Part shown: positions 31,561 to 43,384 of the stretch, one piece after another
Position numbering within the stretch: position 1 is the first letter of the stretch
How the letters are laid out: each line of letters begins with the position of its first letter
Origin: Protula sp. h YS-2021
Lineage: Eukaryota > Annelida > Polychaeta > Sabellida > Serpulidae
Assembly (NCBI GenBank): GCA_949752745.1
Contig: OX457025.1
Coordinates: 95,297,804 to 95,361,803 of the forward strand
DNA: 64,000 nucleotides
Direction: 5' to 3'
Translations under genes and position numbers: made by a program
The notes under the pieces: model-generated
The model's database searches: none
What the model was told of the DNA's origin: nothing
Seen by the model: the letters and a program-made list of their open reading frames with translations, nothing else

Positions 31561-31590
31561 CGATCATCAACAAAGGCTGTTTCCAGAAGG

Positions 31591-31791
31591 ATGGGAAACT
31601 TTTTAACATGGATTAAAGAGCTATGGTGTTGTTGTTGTAAAGAAAATGGAAATAAAAATACTATTCCTGTAAAAATTAGGCGTGTCAGTGCTTGTTGTCA
31701 GGGAGAAGTAGTAGATACCAATGTAGATCATGTAGATAGCAATTTAAACGACAATTTAGACAGCAATGCAGATGACGAGTGTCAAACATGA
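31591..31791 (+). CDS. Predicted N-myristoylated, Cys-rich small protein, copy 2 (66 aa)
   Basis: An intact frame starting MGNFLTWIKELWCCCCKEN. It differs from copy 1 by scattered substitutions and one deletion in the acidic tail. Gly2/Thr6, the two Cys clusters and the DDECQT end are all kept. It is one of the few Polinton frames that stays open in both copies. Predicted lipid anchoring is by motif only. Confidence 0.65.
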   Translation: MGNFLTWIKELWCCCCKENGNKNTIPVKIRRVSACCQGEVVDTNVDHVDSNLNDNLDSNADDECQT

Positions 31792-31845
31792 AGCAATGTA
31801 TAAACACATCTAGTCTATCTACATCACACAAACGATTTAGCTACC

Positions 31846-32211
31846 ATGGAGTCAACAAATTTTTACATTACTTTACCCAGCAATGCTAGTATGAACTATT
31901 ATCCTACTAATAAGGCTTCTACTTATCAAATTCGTTTACCTCGTACAATATATTTGAAAGGAAAATATGAAGTAGAATTAGCTGAAATTCAATACCCACA
32001 TACATGGACGACAATGAGGCCAGGAATAGACTATTCTCTTCATTATCGATCATCATTAGAAGTGTTTTATGCAGTTACCATTTCATATGGTTACTACAGG
32101 TCCATACCTGAAATATGTACTGCAATAAATGAAAAATTACAAAAATCTATTAATGCAAACCCTATTCAGTTTAAGTATGATATATTAGCCGAAGAGTTTA
32201 TCTTATTTTGA
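31846..32211 (+). pseudogene. Penton-like minor capsid protein N-terminal half, copy 2
   Basis: Open from MESTNFYITLPSNASMNYYP. It confirms the N-terminus that is frameshifted in copy 1. It ends at TGA after EEFILF, and a deletion of several hundred bases near 32,245 then joins it to the core-protein gene, removing the conserved C-terminal tail. Confidence 0.85.
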
Positions 32212-32441
32212 GAGATAATTATGACATTGTCTTTTCTACTGGATTAGCGGCTAAAAGCGTTGCACCACATCTTAAAAAGGCTGCAAAAGATGTCGCGAAA
32301 GATGTTACTGGCCGAGTAGCACAACGTGTGATTGGTGATGTGTTAGGAGGACAAAAGAGAGCACAACAAGCAAAACGTGTCAGAAGGCGAAAGGCGGCTA
32401 AACGGATAACATCAACAAAATATAAGAAAGATATTTTTTAA
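32208..32441 (+). pseudogene. Core/pVI-like protein C-terminal half, copy 2
   Basis: The first dozen residues come from the penton gene through the deletion junction. From KSVAPHLKKAAKDVAKDV the frame matches the basic half of 18,671-19,036. The N-terminal GVRIQYGDG region and the amphipathic helix are gone. Confidence 0.75.
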
Positions 32442-32443
32442 TC

Positions 32444-33804
32444 ATGTCTTTAATTCACAATCATTCTTGTGAATGCAGTTTTTCTCCATTAGAATGGTTT
32501 CGCATATCACCAACGCAAACTGCTGTAGAAAAAGTTATAATGTAGACTATTAACTACTGACTACCATTAGAGAGGGCGCTCCAATAGAATTCTACGTTAC
32601 TGCGAGTACAGAAGAATATCTAGATTTAAAGAATAGTAAACTTCATATTGTATGTGCTATTGTAAAGGCTGATGGAACACCATGTGGTGTTGATGATACC
32701 GTATCATGTATCAATGATTTGTTTAATGGGTTATGGTCCAATATTGAATTATTTCTAAATGATCGATTGGTATCACATAGTAACAATACCCATGGTTATA
32801 CCAGCATCATATCTCATCTCATTCATGACTCGGAAGAAAGTCTCCATTCTGAGCGCTCTATGCGTCTCATCTATAAAGATACTGCCGGGTCAATGAATAG
32901 TTATGGGGTGAAAAGAGCTATTCATGAAATATATGTAGCAGGTTTTCATGTAAATGTTGAGGGTGGTGATATAGCTCTACAAGGAAATAATGGTTTACAT
33001 AATCGTTATTTGTGTACACGCCTAAGCCGTGAGTTTACGCTACAGGTGGTTTAAGGGTAGATTTGTTTGAGCAAGATCGATATCTTCCCAATTGTATTAG
33101 TATGAAATTACGTTTACATAGACAAAAAGATGAATATGTATTAATGGATGCAAATAATGGTTTTAAATTAGAAGCGAGAGATGCGTTTTTAACCATTCGC
33201 AAAGTGAGGGTTAGTCCAGGTATTCAGTTAGAGCATGCAGATGCATTGATGAAAACTCCTGCTAAGTTTATTATTACTAGAAAGGAATGTAAAATTTTAG
33301 CTATTCCAGCTGGATTTCAATCTTTTGTGAAAGATTTTTAGACCAATTACCAAAACGTATTGTTATTGGACTGGTTCATAATGAAGCCTTTGCTGGAACA
33401 ATATTGAGAAATCCATATAATTTTGATCATTTTCTTCTTAACTTTATGCTACTTTACACGGATTGTGAACCAGTCCTATTCAAACCTCTCAAGTTTGACA
33501 TAAATCGAGGCAAATATCTTGATGCTTTTGAAACTCTTTACAAATCTTTTATAAATTGAATGGTGAGAAAAGTTCCATTATAAAACGGGAAGATTGGTCT
33601 AGAGGTTATGCTTTTCTCTCTTTTGACTTAACACCTGATTATGATGGTGCTAATCATTATGCCTTTATCAATCATGGGAATTTGCGACTAGAAATGAATT
33701 TTGCTGGTGCCTTGCAAAGTACAGTTAATGTTATCGTGTATGCTGAATTTGATAACATTGTGGAAATAAGTACAAATCGTAGCATTCAATTCGACTACCA
33801 GTAA
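32444..33804 (+). pseudogene. Major capsid protein, copy 2
   Basis: ATG at 32,444, about 450 aa expected. It is open at 32,719-33,054, 33,063-33,341 and 33,556-33,804, with frame changes near 32,530, 33,045 and 33,330 and a stop near 32,550. It ends NRSIQFDYQ before TAA, which overlaps the protease ATG. Its lesions fall at sites mostly different from copy 1. Confidence 0.88.
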
Positions 33805-34218
33805 TGAACACGAAGCAGATAGAAGCCATTCTATCCCATGATGCCATGACAAAAGACTTGTTTCAAGGTGTGTTTTCCATGGACCAACGCCTATGTCATC
33901 AACACAGACGATCATGATGAGCCAGGAGAGCATTGGGTAGCAGTGTATTATGACAAAACCCTGTAGAATATTTTGATTCTTATGGACTTTTACCTATAGA
34001 CAGTCGTTTGAATAAGTTTTTAAAGTTTAATTTCATTTATAATTCAGTTCCATTACAAACACCAATATCATCTACATGTGGATTTTATTGTGTCTATTAT
34101 ATAATTCAAAGAGCTCGAGGACATACTCTTTTGAAATCATTGATGTATTAAGAAGAAGTGATGGTGATTTTGCTGTAAAGAATGTTGTATAAAGACATTA
34201 TAAACCATTATTTTATTG
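33804..34218 (+). pseudogene. Adenain-like protease, copy 2
   Basis: ATG at 33,804 within TAATG. GEHWVAVYYD (His) and STCGFYCVYY (Cys) are visible. A small deletion near 33,885 and frame changes near 33,955 and 34,125 break it. The Gly before the His motif shows that the copy 1 TGA is secondary. Confidence 0.85.
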
Positions 34219-34389
34219 GCGTTGTATTAGTTTAGTTGCATTAGTTAAGTTGTTGGTAATTGTTAATTTTATTATGAATATTGTAAATAAACAAGACAGT
34301 TCTATACAACATTCTTTTTTATTGTGTTATACATTATTTACATTTCAACAAATCTAGTTTGCATTAAACTTTTATTTTACAAATACATT

Positions 34390-35764
34390 CAATATATCGA
34401 TAAACAAATGCCATTCATACCAATCTAAATTAATATATGTATAATAGACATTACATCCACGTTTGTAAACGCTATGAAAACTGGCATAACACTGTCCATT
34501 ACCAAACTTTATTATTTTAACATCTTCGTGTTCAGACAGTTTCAGTTATTATCCATGATCATTCATGTCAATGTCCATCACCATAACACACATGGGATGT
34601 GTCAACTCAATGGACTTGGTGCCTTGCATGAGTTGCACTCCTTCCTCTTTGAATTCAAGCGTCAGGTTCTTTCCAATCCAATGCTTGTAACAGAGCGTAC
34701 CATTCCACTGTGTTGAGGGTGATGTAGTCGTAGCGTTCTGTAAGCTCGTCATATTGGCGAAATTGTACAAACACGTCTAGACTGTTCTCAGTCACACGCA
34801 CTTCTAATTCATTTGAGACTGCCAGGAGAAAGCCGGGTGTCCTCAACTTCTCTACACAGATTGTTCGTCAGGTGATAGAACGATATACTTTCCAAAATGT
34901 TTTAACACAATGTCATCATATAAGTTTCTCATATATGAGAATCCATGTGTAATGGGTTCATAATCAAACAAAAAGTCTTCCATCTCGTTCAACAGTCAGA
35001 TCAACTATGAGCTGTCTGTGGTCTGCAAAGAGGTTTTTATGCTCGCAAGATGGTGAAGAGTGAGTAGCTTCTAGGAATCGTAAGACTGCGCGCCAATTCT
35101 TCATATCAAAGTGAATAAAATCTGAATATGGAGTATCTGGCACAACTCCATGATAATCCTCTGGATAATCCTGTAAAATGTTTCTCCAGAATCTAACACG
35201 TATGTCAGAATCATGTTCAGTAAAAAACACTACAACTTTATTTTCAAGTCTACGTTTAAACCCAGGTTCAAGCGGTATGTTTTTAAAGTCTTTCCACACA
35301 TAAGCAGAACTTATTATCCGAGAACTTATTATCACTTCATTCCTATCATTTACAGCAAGGTAAGCACCACCGTTAAACACAAGTGCATTCATGATGACAA
35401 TACCTAGTTATGCGCCGTCTTCTTATGTTCGAAGCCTTTTATCCATATCTTTCACCTGCTTCTTCGGCATTTTACATTCAGGTATTGTCAGCAAAATACC
35501 CTTTTTCGTAGGACGGTTTCTTCCAGTCCCCTCATCTCTGAGGTATTTGGGAATGTTTACCACTCCTTCATTACTTTGTTTCATAATTTTAATGTACTTT
35601 CCATTTCCTAGAGAAAACATTCCATCCCACGACTGTGGTGTTGATGCCGTCTCCACTTTCAATTTCTTGATGGTAGTGGTAGGATTTTTCACTTTTAAGT
35701 CTTTAACTGTATCTGCAAGAGTATCCATATCAGTTGCAGATCTCTTACGACTTTCAAGTTCCAT
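34390..35764 (-). pseudogene. PC4-like gene cluster, copy 2
   Basis: Four units in the same order as copy 1. 35,423-35,764 is the clear PC4-like protein (open; the Trp of the E-W motif is Cys here). 34,964-35,392 is the two-repeat protein (open and longer than copy 1). 34,655-34,983 contains RQYDELTERYDYITLNTVEW without the copy 1 stop but lacks about 18 bases upstream. 34,390-34,630 is the last small gene, with an early stop. Keeping all four in order supports a conserved functional block. Confidence 0.65.
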
Positions 35765-35821
35765 GTTAACGCTTCAATGTTCACACCTCAAATAACTCTT
35801 ACGTTGGAGGACCTCCCCCTT

Positions 35822-38800
35822 TTATAACATTGCTTTGTAATGTCCTTGCGCTAAAGTGGAATAGCCATTATTCAGCACATATCGCTTGTCGTCATATGGG
35901 GAGTGGGCTAGTTTCCTCACCTTTTCCGAGAAAAGCTGATGACTATGACTTCGAATAGCGTGTCCTGTAGCCATTGTTTGAGTTTGGTTGAACAAACTGT
36001 CTCTATACTACACATATTTAATGCGTCTTTGACAAGCTCGAGTGATGCCTTTAGCTGTATGGTTTTCTTTCCAACCGCACAATAAACTGTACATTTTCGG
36101 TCTGAGTCCAACAAACTCTTCAATTGGGACGCCTGCCGTCTCATCCTTCATTTTCCCAAGCACTTTTTTGTTCACGTTGGAATGTAGGAAATAATATGGT
36201 GAATAGTCACTTGTGTCGAACAGTTCAGCATCTTGCTGCATATCCTTGTAGATATCTTCCGTTTCTATGTCGTAACACAGACTGTCGGTGTCGCTGAACA
36301 ACAACTTGGCATTGGGATACTTGACCATGATGTAGTTGTAATGAAAGTTGAACATAAGCACTTTGCTGAGGTCGAGAATGGTGAAGCCAACTTGAAAGGG
36401 TTTATCCAGAAGCAAATCCACTTTGCGCAAATGTACGGCGGTTAAATCTTCGTTGAAAATTTTGAATTTGTGGAAAGAAGGTTTGGCCACAAGTTTCTTG
36501 AACCGCTTTTCCTGGTGAACCAGTTCAACATTGATTCGCTTTCTCACATTTTCCATGGTTTTGCCAAACACTGAGTTGTTCATCAGTTTGAAGAAGTCTT
36601 TCTCAAACGGGTTCTTGGCCAATATTCTCTTTTCTGTGTTCAAGGTAATGTACTTTGCTAACCATTTGCTCTGTTCAAACATGATGGTGCGATGTACTTT
36701 GTTGACTTTCAACCCCAGTGAGACTTACTGTTGTAAATTCCTGTAAGGAAGTACATATTTCTTCTTGTCAGACAAGTTAGGAATGACCTCTTCACTGGGT
36801 TTGTCTTTCATGTTCATATCTTTCCGCAGCTTCTGACTGTACTCTCACAATTCTCCAACTTTGACACATTTCCGTTCTGGAGTCACAGGGTAGTGATTAT
36901 GACAGTCATGGATTGAATTTGGATATTCTAAATCCACTTCCAAATGAATCCAAGGTCGTCATCTTTAGCTACATCCATGAAGTCGATGGATTTTGGCTCG
37001 ATCACCCACATAAATCCTCTTTGTGGCATGCTTTGTGACATGGCCCCAGCCATACAATTTGTTTGCGTCGAGGTACACCAGGTAGTTGTTTGGTATCTCA
37101 GAATTGTAATCTGCTAGGGGGGGGGGGTTATTTGCTTTCGTATATTTGTGTGTGATCACAGATATTCCTCCACGTATGCCTTGCTCAACCATTTGGTACA
37201 TGTCAATATCATTGATCAATTCCAACTTCACCTTTGTCGCTTTTAACATTGCATCCCACGACAGTCCTGGTGCTGTATAGTAGTGAGCAGGATCCAATTC
37301 ATACGTGTTGAGGCATACTTGGCGAAAATTTTCAAACACGTCAGCTAGCAGTAGCACATCTGATTTCAGATACAGGTCGTGGTATTCACCGAATGTGGTA
37401 CAGTTGAATGTATCCCACACCTTCTGGGCATGCGCATAATCCTCATCTCTAATGTTCTCTTCGCTAAGCTGACTATAAAACTTGTCCTTTGATGGTAGCT
37501 GCGTTTCAATAAACTTGGATGGCTCGTCCAGGTAATCGTAGGGGTACACTCCCTTTTTGAGCAACAAATCTTGTTGGTCACTATCGTGAATGTGAGAGGT
37601 CATGTTGTAGAAGTTATCTTTCCCTTCTGCCGACAGGTTGGATACCAATTTCTGTAGAGAGGTACTTATGAACTGAAAGCTGTCTGTAAATTTCAGATTG
37701 CTCATGGTGAATGCAATATATTTCTCAATGGTGTTGGGAATGACCTGTAATTTTTTCATTTTAAAATTTCCCAATTTCCTCCATGATCAAATGACTGTCA
37801 TAGCCTCGTAAATTTGGAAAAACGCAGGAATGATAAAAGATCCTTTCTGAGTCGGAATTGCATGTTGCATTCATTGTGCGCTGCTCCGCGATATTTGCCA
37901 TTGATGTTGCCATTGATGTTGTCATCTTTCACACGATCTGCTCCTAAAGGCTCATGACAAATGTAGCAATCGACAGTGTTCTTGAAATTCTCTTTGTCTT
38001 TGCCAGCCATCACCATTTCCTTTGGCCGCTCTAAACCACGCGTTGTCTCCTCGATACACGACTGGTGCACGTGTGTTGTACTGGCTAACAACTACATAGG
38101 CAAAGCTGTTTGGACGATGATGTTGATACTTGTCTCCTTCTTCATGCTTTGGCGTGAAACATTTAAAGTCAGCATAAATCACAAACGCTGCTCGCTGTTT
38201 TTTGGCTACATTCTTGAACTTGATGAAGGGTTCCTTGGGGAATGATAAACGTTGCGCTCCATGCTTGCCACACACTTCACGATGCTCATCTAAAAGCTCT
38301 TGTCGCATAAACCCGTGAGGAGGGTTGAAAATAAAAAGCTGCTCCATCATGTTTTGATCGATAGGCCACAAGTCTGCTGAAATTCTTGATGAGGCAGTAA
38401 TGCCTTTTCTTATCATTGCTAATCAAAAGTAAGTTGATTTCTCTCACACTGATGTTTCGACTCAGTTGTATGGGAACAACTACATCATGTTCATATCCAA
38501 ACACGTTGATGGACACATAGCTCTCCTTTTCAAACTTTGGAATGTCCGTAATCGGTGTTGGAAATGTTATACCTTCCACCTTTAATTCCTTCTCAAATGG
38601 TTTTTAATGATTCACGCGATGTGGGTTGTCGTTATGAGGGTGAAGATGAGTCAATACAGACCATAAGAAACACTTGTTGTCATCATTCTGAATGTTTAAT
38701 ACACCCTTCGTATTCTTCACTTTCTTTGGCAGTGGAATAAAACTACTCGCATCCAGTGGTGCTGACGTAGCTGTATGTACTTCAATGTATAGTATGTTAT

Positions 38801-39473
38801 CCAACACCCAGCCAGAACCTTGCCGCTCATGTTCATCAAACTTAGTAAACAATTCTTTATAGGCTTCTGGCAAGTCCTGCTCAATATCTGCTGGATTGTA
38901 TGCTGTATATGTTGGACTGCTAATAAAGGCATTATCCACTTGTTCTACCATAATACCTTCAGCATTCGCCGTCAGTTTCTTGAAGCGCGCATGCACGACA
39001 ATGTACCATTTCATTCCATAGTTTAAGGTCTCCAACAAATGTGCCTTGATACGGTTCTCTTGCTGTCGCATTTCAAGCAGTAAATCCGGTCCATCCTCAG
39101 ACTCAAACCGTCTTTCCTGCGCGTTTTCACCCAGACTAACCCTTCTACCTCTCCCTACTTGTCCTGTCTTTTGTTTCTTTGAAACATGTTCTTCATGAGG
39201 CACATTTTCCATCTCAGCTGGTATGCATGCATGTGTCTCAAACGCATTCAAAGATAGAAATATTTTAATGCATTCACAGCAGAGGAACGGATCAGGTCTG
39301 ATAATACCATCTTGTACAGTCTTTCGTCTCTTGGCTTCAATCTTCTCAGCAAGCTCTTCATGAGCACGTTTCATCTTGGCTGGTTTGCATGTATGTGCTA
39401 CGAACAAATCCAGAGATAGAAATGTCACATTACAATCATGACAGAAGACTGATGTGTCTGAATTAGATGCCAT
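35822..39473 (-). pseudogene. Family B DNA polymerase, copy 2
   Basis: ATG 39,473 (MASNSDTS) lies about 60 bp after a TATA box. Two C2HC fingers follow (CHDCNVTF, CCECIKIF); the first is missing from copy 1. The frame is open to about 38,610. Further on are the HGFMRQELLDEH finger, an ExoI region AAFVIYADFKC (38,158-38,187, with Lys at the second acidic position), a damaged HNH segment (CYICHEPLG...HNECNMQFR), ExoIII, Pol A with a frame change, Pol B (NNSVFGKT) and Pol C (FSDTDSL). A G-run near 37,120 and several indels break it. It ends at TAA 35,822-35,824. Confidence 0.92.
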
Positions 39474-39629
39474 TGTTGTTGTCACGTCAATTGCTAAAAC
39501 TGATGTGAGGAAATGTAAGTAACACTCATCCCATTTATACTGCTTAGACATGTACTACAGAGACATCTAGCGGAGAGCGATGTGTTCTGACGATACCTGA
39601 AAGCATTAAGAAAAGAAAAGCATAATATG

Positions 39630-39965
39630 TTTTCCAAAAATTAAATTTATGAAAGTTGATCTAGAACTACCATTTTCCTACTACTATAGCTTTAGAACAT
39701 TCGAATAAGTAGCATGCTAAAATGTTCAAACTTATTTTATACGTTATATGTTTTCCAAAAACTGCATTTGTTAAATGTGCTTTAGAAGTACCATTTTCCC
39801 ACTACTGTAACATAAAACATAACATTAGACTTAACGTAGGGAAAATCCAATTCCTTCTCAAATTTATTGATCGTTCGCACGCTCTGAACGAGTGCACTCT
39901 GAAATTTATCGATCGGTTTCCCCCACGCTCTGAACGAGTGCACTCTGAAATTTATCGATCGGTTT
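39630..39965. repeat. Short tandem duplications right of Polinton copy 2
   Basis: A block of roughly 115 bp around TTCCAAAAA...CTACTATAG is repeated diverged at 39,630-39,700 and 39,750-39,815. A 44-bp unit around GAACGAGTGCACTCTGAAAT is tandem at 39,870-39,965. Confidence 0.75.
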
Positions 39966-40002
39966 CCCACACTTTGAGACCTTTCATGTCCTTATTCCTA
40001 TG

Positions 40003-40003
<1 letters not shown>

Positions 40004-40053
<50 letters not shown>
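40004..40053. repeat. (TG)n microsatellite
   Basis: A perfect dinucleotide run of about 50 bp. Confidence 0.99.
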
Positions 40054-40054
<1 letters not shown>

Positions 40055-40129
40055 TTATTGTAATGGAACCATTGAAATATGACTAATTAAATATTATCAG
40101 TGAAAATAGACATAGAAATATAGTTACTA

Positions 40130-40690
40130 TGTAAAAAAAGTCATAGAGTCACATAATCACATAATGTCACAGAGTCACATGATGTCAAATGATGTTGCAT
40201 GATGTTACATGATGTTACAGAGTCACATAAAGTTATCTAATGTTACCTAATGTTACAGAGTCACATAATGTCACAGTCACATGTTGTCAAACAATGTCAC
40301 ACAGTCACAAAAGTAAACAAAAACAAAAAACAAAAAAAGTTTGTTCCGAGCCGGACTCGAACCACCAATCTCCTGCTTACGAGCCGTCGTCTGTACCAAG
40401 TGAGCTATTATGGCTTGTCTACTGAACGATCTGCTAATGACATACATACTTTAGACTAATTATGTTCACATAGCAATTACATACTCCTTACATAGTCATA
40501 TAGCCATATGATGTTACATAGTCACATAGTGTCACATGATGTTACATTATGTTACATAGTGTTACATTATGTTACATAGTGTTACATTATGTTACATAGT
40601 GTTACATTATGTTACATCATGTTACATAATGTTACATGATGTTACAGAGTTACACAATGCTGCATAATGTTACATAGTGTTACAAAAAAT
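40130..40690. repeat. GTTACATRRT / GTCACATRAT tandem repeat
   Basis: Imperfect 10-11-bp units (GTTACATAAT, GTTACATGAT, GTTACAGAGT) fill the segment on both sides of a tRNA-like insertion at 40,344-40,415. Confidence 0.85.
40344..40415 (-). repeat. tRNA-like (SINE-type) sequence
   Basis: The minus strand shows TAGCTCACTTGGTA (A-box like) and GGTGGTTCGAGTCC (B-box like), spaced as in tRNA. The T-stem is imperfect and the anticodon stem does not pair well. An A/C-rich tract lies just beside it. It is probably tRNA-derived rather than a working tRNA. Confidence 0.5.
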
Positions 40691-40974
40691 GGTCACTCAC
40701 CACGACTCTTTGTCCAATTCGTCTCCATGTCTCCAATCTTTCACTTCCTTTTTTCCCAAAGAATAACCAATGTTTTACTTTGTCTGCTATTTGTATTCCA
40801 GTCAATCCTTCACTTGTTCTTCATGTAATATCCAACAACAGCACAATAGTTTAACAGTACAGCAGGTAAGAGAAACTGTTTTCACTTGTTTTCCATGTGT
40901 ATCCAACGGCAGCCAGAGCATGAATGAAACACATGTGCACACTCAATGTGCTCTTATAGGAGTGCTGAATCCCA

Positions 40975-41230
40975 TCCTAGGGGGTCTCCCATATGGAGGA
41001 TCCCGGGTGGTCCCCATTATCTGCTAGACAGATGGTGGAATTCCCCAGGGAGGGGGGTCCCCATTATATGATAGATGTTGGAATTCTCCAGGGAGGGGGG
41101 TCCCCATTACATGATAGACAGATGTGGGAATTCCCCAGGGAGGGGGTCCTCATTATATGATAAACAGATGTGGGAATTCCTCAGGGAGGGGGGTCCCGGG
41201 GGGTCCCCATGGTATGATAGGCAGATCGTG
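40975..41230. repeat. About 55-bp tandem repeat, 4-5 units
   Basis: A unit near GGGGGGTCCCCATTATATGA followed by TAGACAGATGTGGGAATTCC. It abuts the tRNA-like repeat at 41,231. Confidence 0.85.
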
Positions 41231-41530
41231 AAAGTGATGCCCGATGGCGGGTTCGATCCACCAGCCTTCAGAACATGGGTCCTCATACGAGTCCTCTGCT
41301 CTACCAAGTGAGCCATTTAGGTCGGAAGGTTAATGATCGGGAAAACATTCCTCATATACGGTTGGAGTCACATGACACATGATTGACAGGTCACGTGACT
41401 AATGGTGATTGGCAGGTCACAAGACTAATGACGTCCTGATGATTGACAGGTGACTTAGGGTTATGCCTCCTAGGGGGGAGGGGGAGGGGAGGGGGTGTTC
41501 CAGAACTGTCGTTTTCCAACTACTGAAGGC
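41231..41530 (-). repeat. tRNA-like repeat, right member of an inverted pair
   Basis: Complement of 29,432-29,721. The minus strand reads TGGCTCACTTGGTAGAGCAG ... GGTGGATCGAACCCGCC. The D-arm pairs (GCTC/GAGC), but the anticodon arm does not. Together with the left member it brackets Polinton copy 2. Confidence 0.7.
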
Positions 41531-42770
41531 TATAGCTATCGGTCTGTCCGTCCGTCTGTCTGTTAAACTTTTTTATCCGGGCGATATCTCAAAAACTATT
41601 TATCGGATATTCACAAAACCTTACAGGAAGAAGGTATATATAGTTTAATGTGCATCGGGAGGCTCAATTTATCCCGTGTTAGTCCGCCTGTCCGTCCGCT
41701 GCACTTAAATCTTCTTTTGTCCGGGCGATATCCCAAAACACAGATCTTCATCAAACTTTACAGAAAGGAAGTGTATATAGCGTAAATGTGCAAAGGAAGG
41801 TTCAATTTGTATCTTGTCCATTCGACTGTCTGTCCGTCCGTCCGCCCGTCCGTCCGTCCGCCCGTCCGTCGCAATTTAAACTTTTCTTTTCCGGGCGATA
41901 TTTCAAAAACTATTTATTGGATCTTCACCGAACCTTACAGGAAGGAAGCATATATAGTGCAGATGTGCAACGAGTGATTCAATCTGACTTGTCCCAGATT
42001 TAAGCAAATGGATTTTTTCTGCATCATTCAAGATTTCGAGCTTTTTCTCATAGTCAGACTGAAAACGTTTTCTTTTCTTTTCCATTTTGAAACGATTTGA
42101 AATGCTAAGCCTCATGAAAATTTGAACTGTTATCTGATTTGCATAATGGCACTCCAACTGGGATGCTTCCTAGTCCAATGTGATAACAGGATGGCCACAA
42201 TGACTTTGTTCTAGCATTCATGCTCAAACCGTAGACTTATTCATGCCGCTCAAGTGTTTTGCCATGGTAATAAAATCAAAAACACAAAAGAAGTAGAGCC
42301 TTTGACCTGGGCATCTTGTAAAAAACATCTCCAGATAAACATGGTGGCGGTATAACGAGGGTAAATTGCACTCGCATTTTGAGACCGCAAAATACGTGGC
42401 GGAGTGCGTTAAGCGAATTTGGCGGCATAACGAGGGAATTAAATAAGAAAAAAACGGGACCCAGGGCTTGATGGCATTATAGCGAGAATGGCGGTATAAA
42501 AAATGCCTGTATAACGAGAGTAGCCTGTTTTAGTTGAGATGTCAACATTGGTTCAATTTGTCCCATGTCCGTTCGTCTGTCTGTCGTACTTTAAACTTTT
42601 TTTTGTCCGGGCGATATCTCAACAACTATTCATCGGATCTTAACCAAACCTTATAGAAAGAAAGTATATATAGTGTAGATATACAAGAAACCGTCTGTTG
42701 CTCCATCCATTGCACCTTGTATATTGTTTTGTCCGGGCGGTATTTCAAAAGAGTAACGGGGCCACAGTGA
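41530..42770 (+). repeat. Tandem family around TCCGGGCGATATCTCAAAAA
   Basis: Four or five diverged units (41,530; 41,690; 41,820; 42,550; 42,690). Each has a GTCCGTCCG-rich head, a TTTTTGTCCGGGCGATAT core and an AAACCTTACAGGAAG tail. A pogo-like fragment interrupts the array. Confidence 0.75.
42000..42535 (-). mobile_element. Pogo/Tigger-like DNA transposon fragment
   Basis: The minus strand encodes MEKKRKRFQSDYEKKLEIL, resembling the N-terminal DNA-binding start of pogo/Tigger transposases, then runs out after about 45 residues. Upstream, CTCTCGTTATACAGGC and several GGCGGTATAACGAG motifs resemble the repetitive 5' ends of such elements. The catalytic domain is absent. Confidence 0.4.
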
Positions 42771-43384
42771 TGTAACCGCTATTGGCTGAGGGCTCTACAT
42801 CTCCGATGCCTATGTTTTTCTCTAGAGTTTGGCCAATTATCACATATTTCTTTTATTCTGAATCTCAGAACTAAAAGAATGTATAGCCATGTCCTTTTAC
42901 GTAATCAGAACGGGTTTCTCATTTTAACACTTTTTATTAAATAATCAGTGTGTATGGAAACTTGACCTAAGCTGGTCACTGATGCGCAATAGTGTAGTCT
43001 GCGAAACTGCTCTTGTTATACATACATTTAATATTTCAGTGGAACTATGGTTTAAAACTGATAACCTTCTCCCGCAGACGTAGTCACTCGTAGTTTCTCA
43101 GCGCAGAAACCATCTCCACTTAAAGTTCCTCTGTTTTAATAAGCACCTGATTATGTATGGAGGGGTGGTTTTCCGAACTTCCCTCGTAATCTATAGTTTT
43201 GGATCAAATGAACTTAAAATTAAAATTATTCTTTAAGAAAAGGAACCTTCAAAAGCACTTTTAGGTTGGTTTTCCTTCCAGAAAATACTTTTCACACAAT
43301 CAAATAAAACATTGCAGAAGTTTTATGCAGTGATCCTGACATTCATTCCACAATCAACCAGAGTGAGTGCTTTGCTAAGAATTC
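42771..43384. other. Unassigned AT-rich spacer
   Basis: No gene, repeat or RNA feature is supportable. Confidence 0.4.

Larger units (their letters stand above)
29722..39560 (+). mobile_element. Truncated Polinton copy 2, same family and orientation as copy 1
   Basis: Colinear with 15,745-26,110 of copy 1, from the integrase C-terminal third to just past the PolB TATA box. Both terminal repeats are missing, as are the two small left genes and the right-end RING-like gene. Sequence identity is high enough to align every gene, but most lesions differ from copy 1, so the two decayed independently. It begins directly at the inner edge of a tRNA-like repeat and ends near 39,560 in unrelated sequence. 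Confidence 0.93.

Noticed and set aside
39474..39551. Upstream PolB start at 39,551
   Set aside because: It lies upstream of the TATA box at 39,534-39,539. The ATG at 39,473 fits the promoter spacing.
29722..39560. Copy 2 as a complete Polinton
   Set aside because: No terminal repeats, no integrase core, and no left or right end genes.
41246..41316. Functional tRNA genes at 29,650-29,721, 40,344-40,415 and 41,246-41,316
   Set aside because: A- and B-box-like motifs exist, but anticodon stems do not pair and two copies belong to a longer dispersed repeat.
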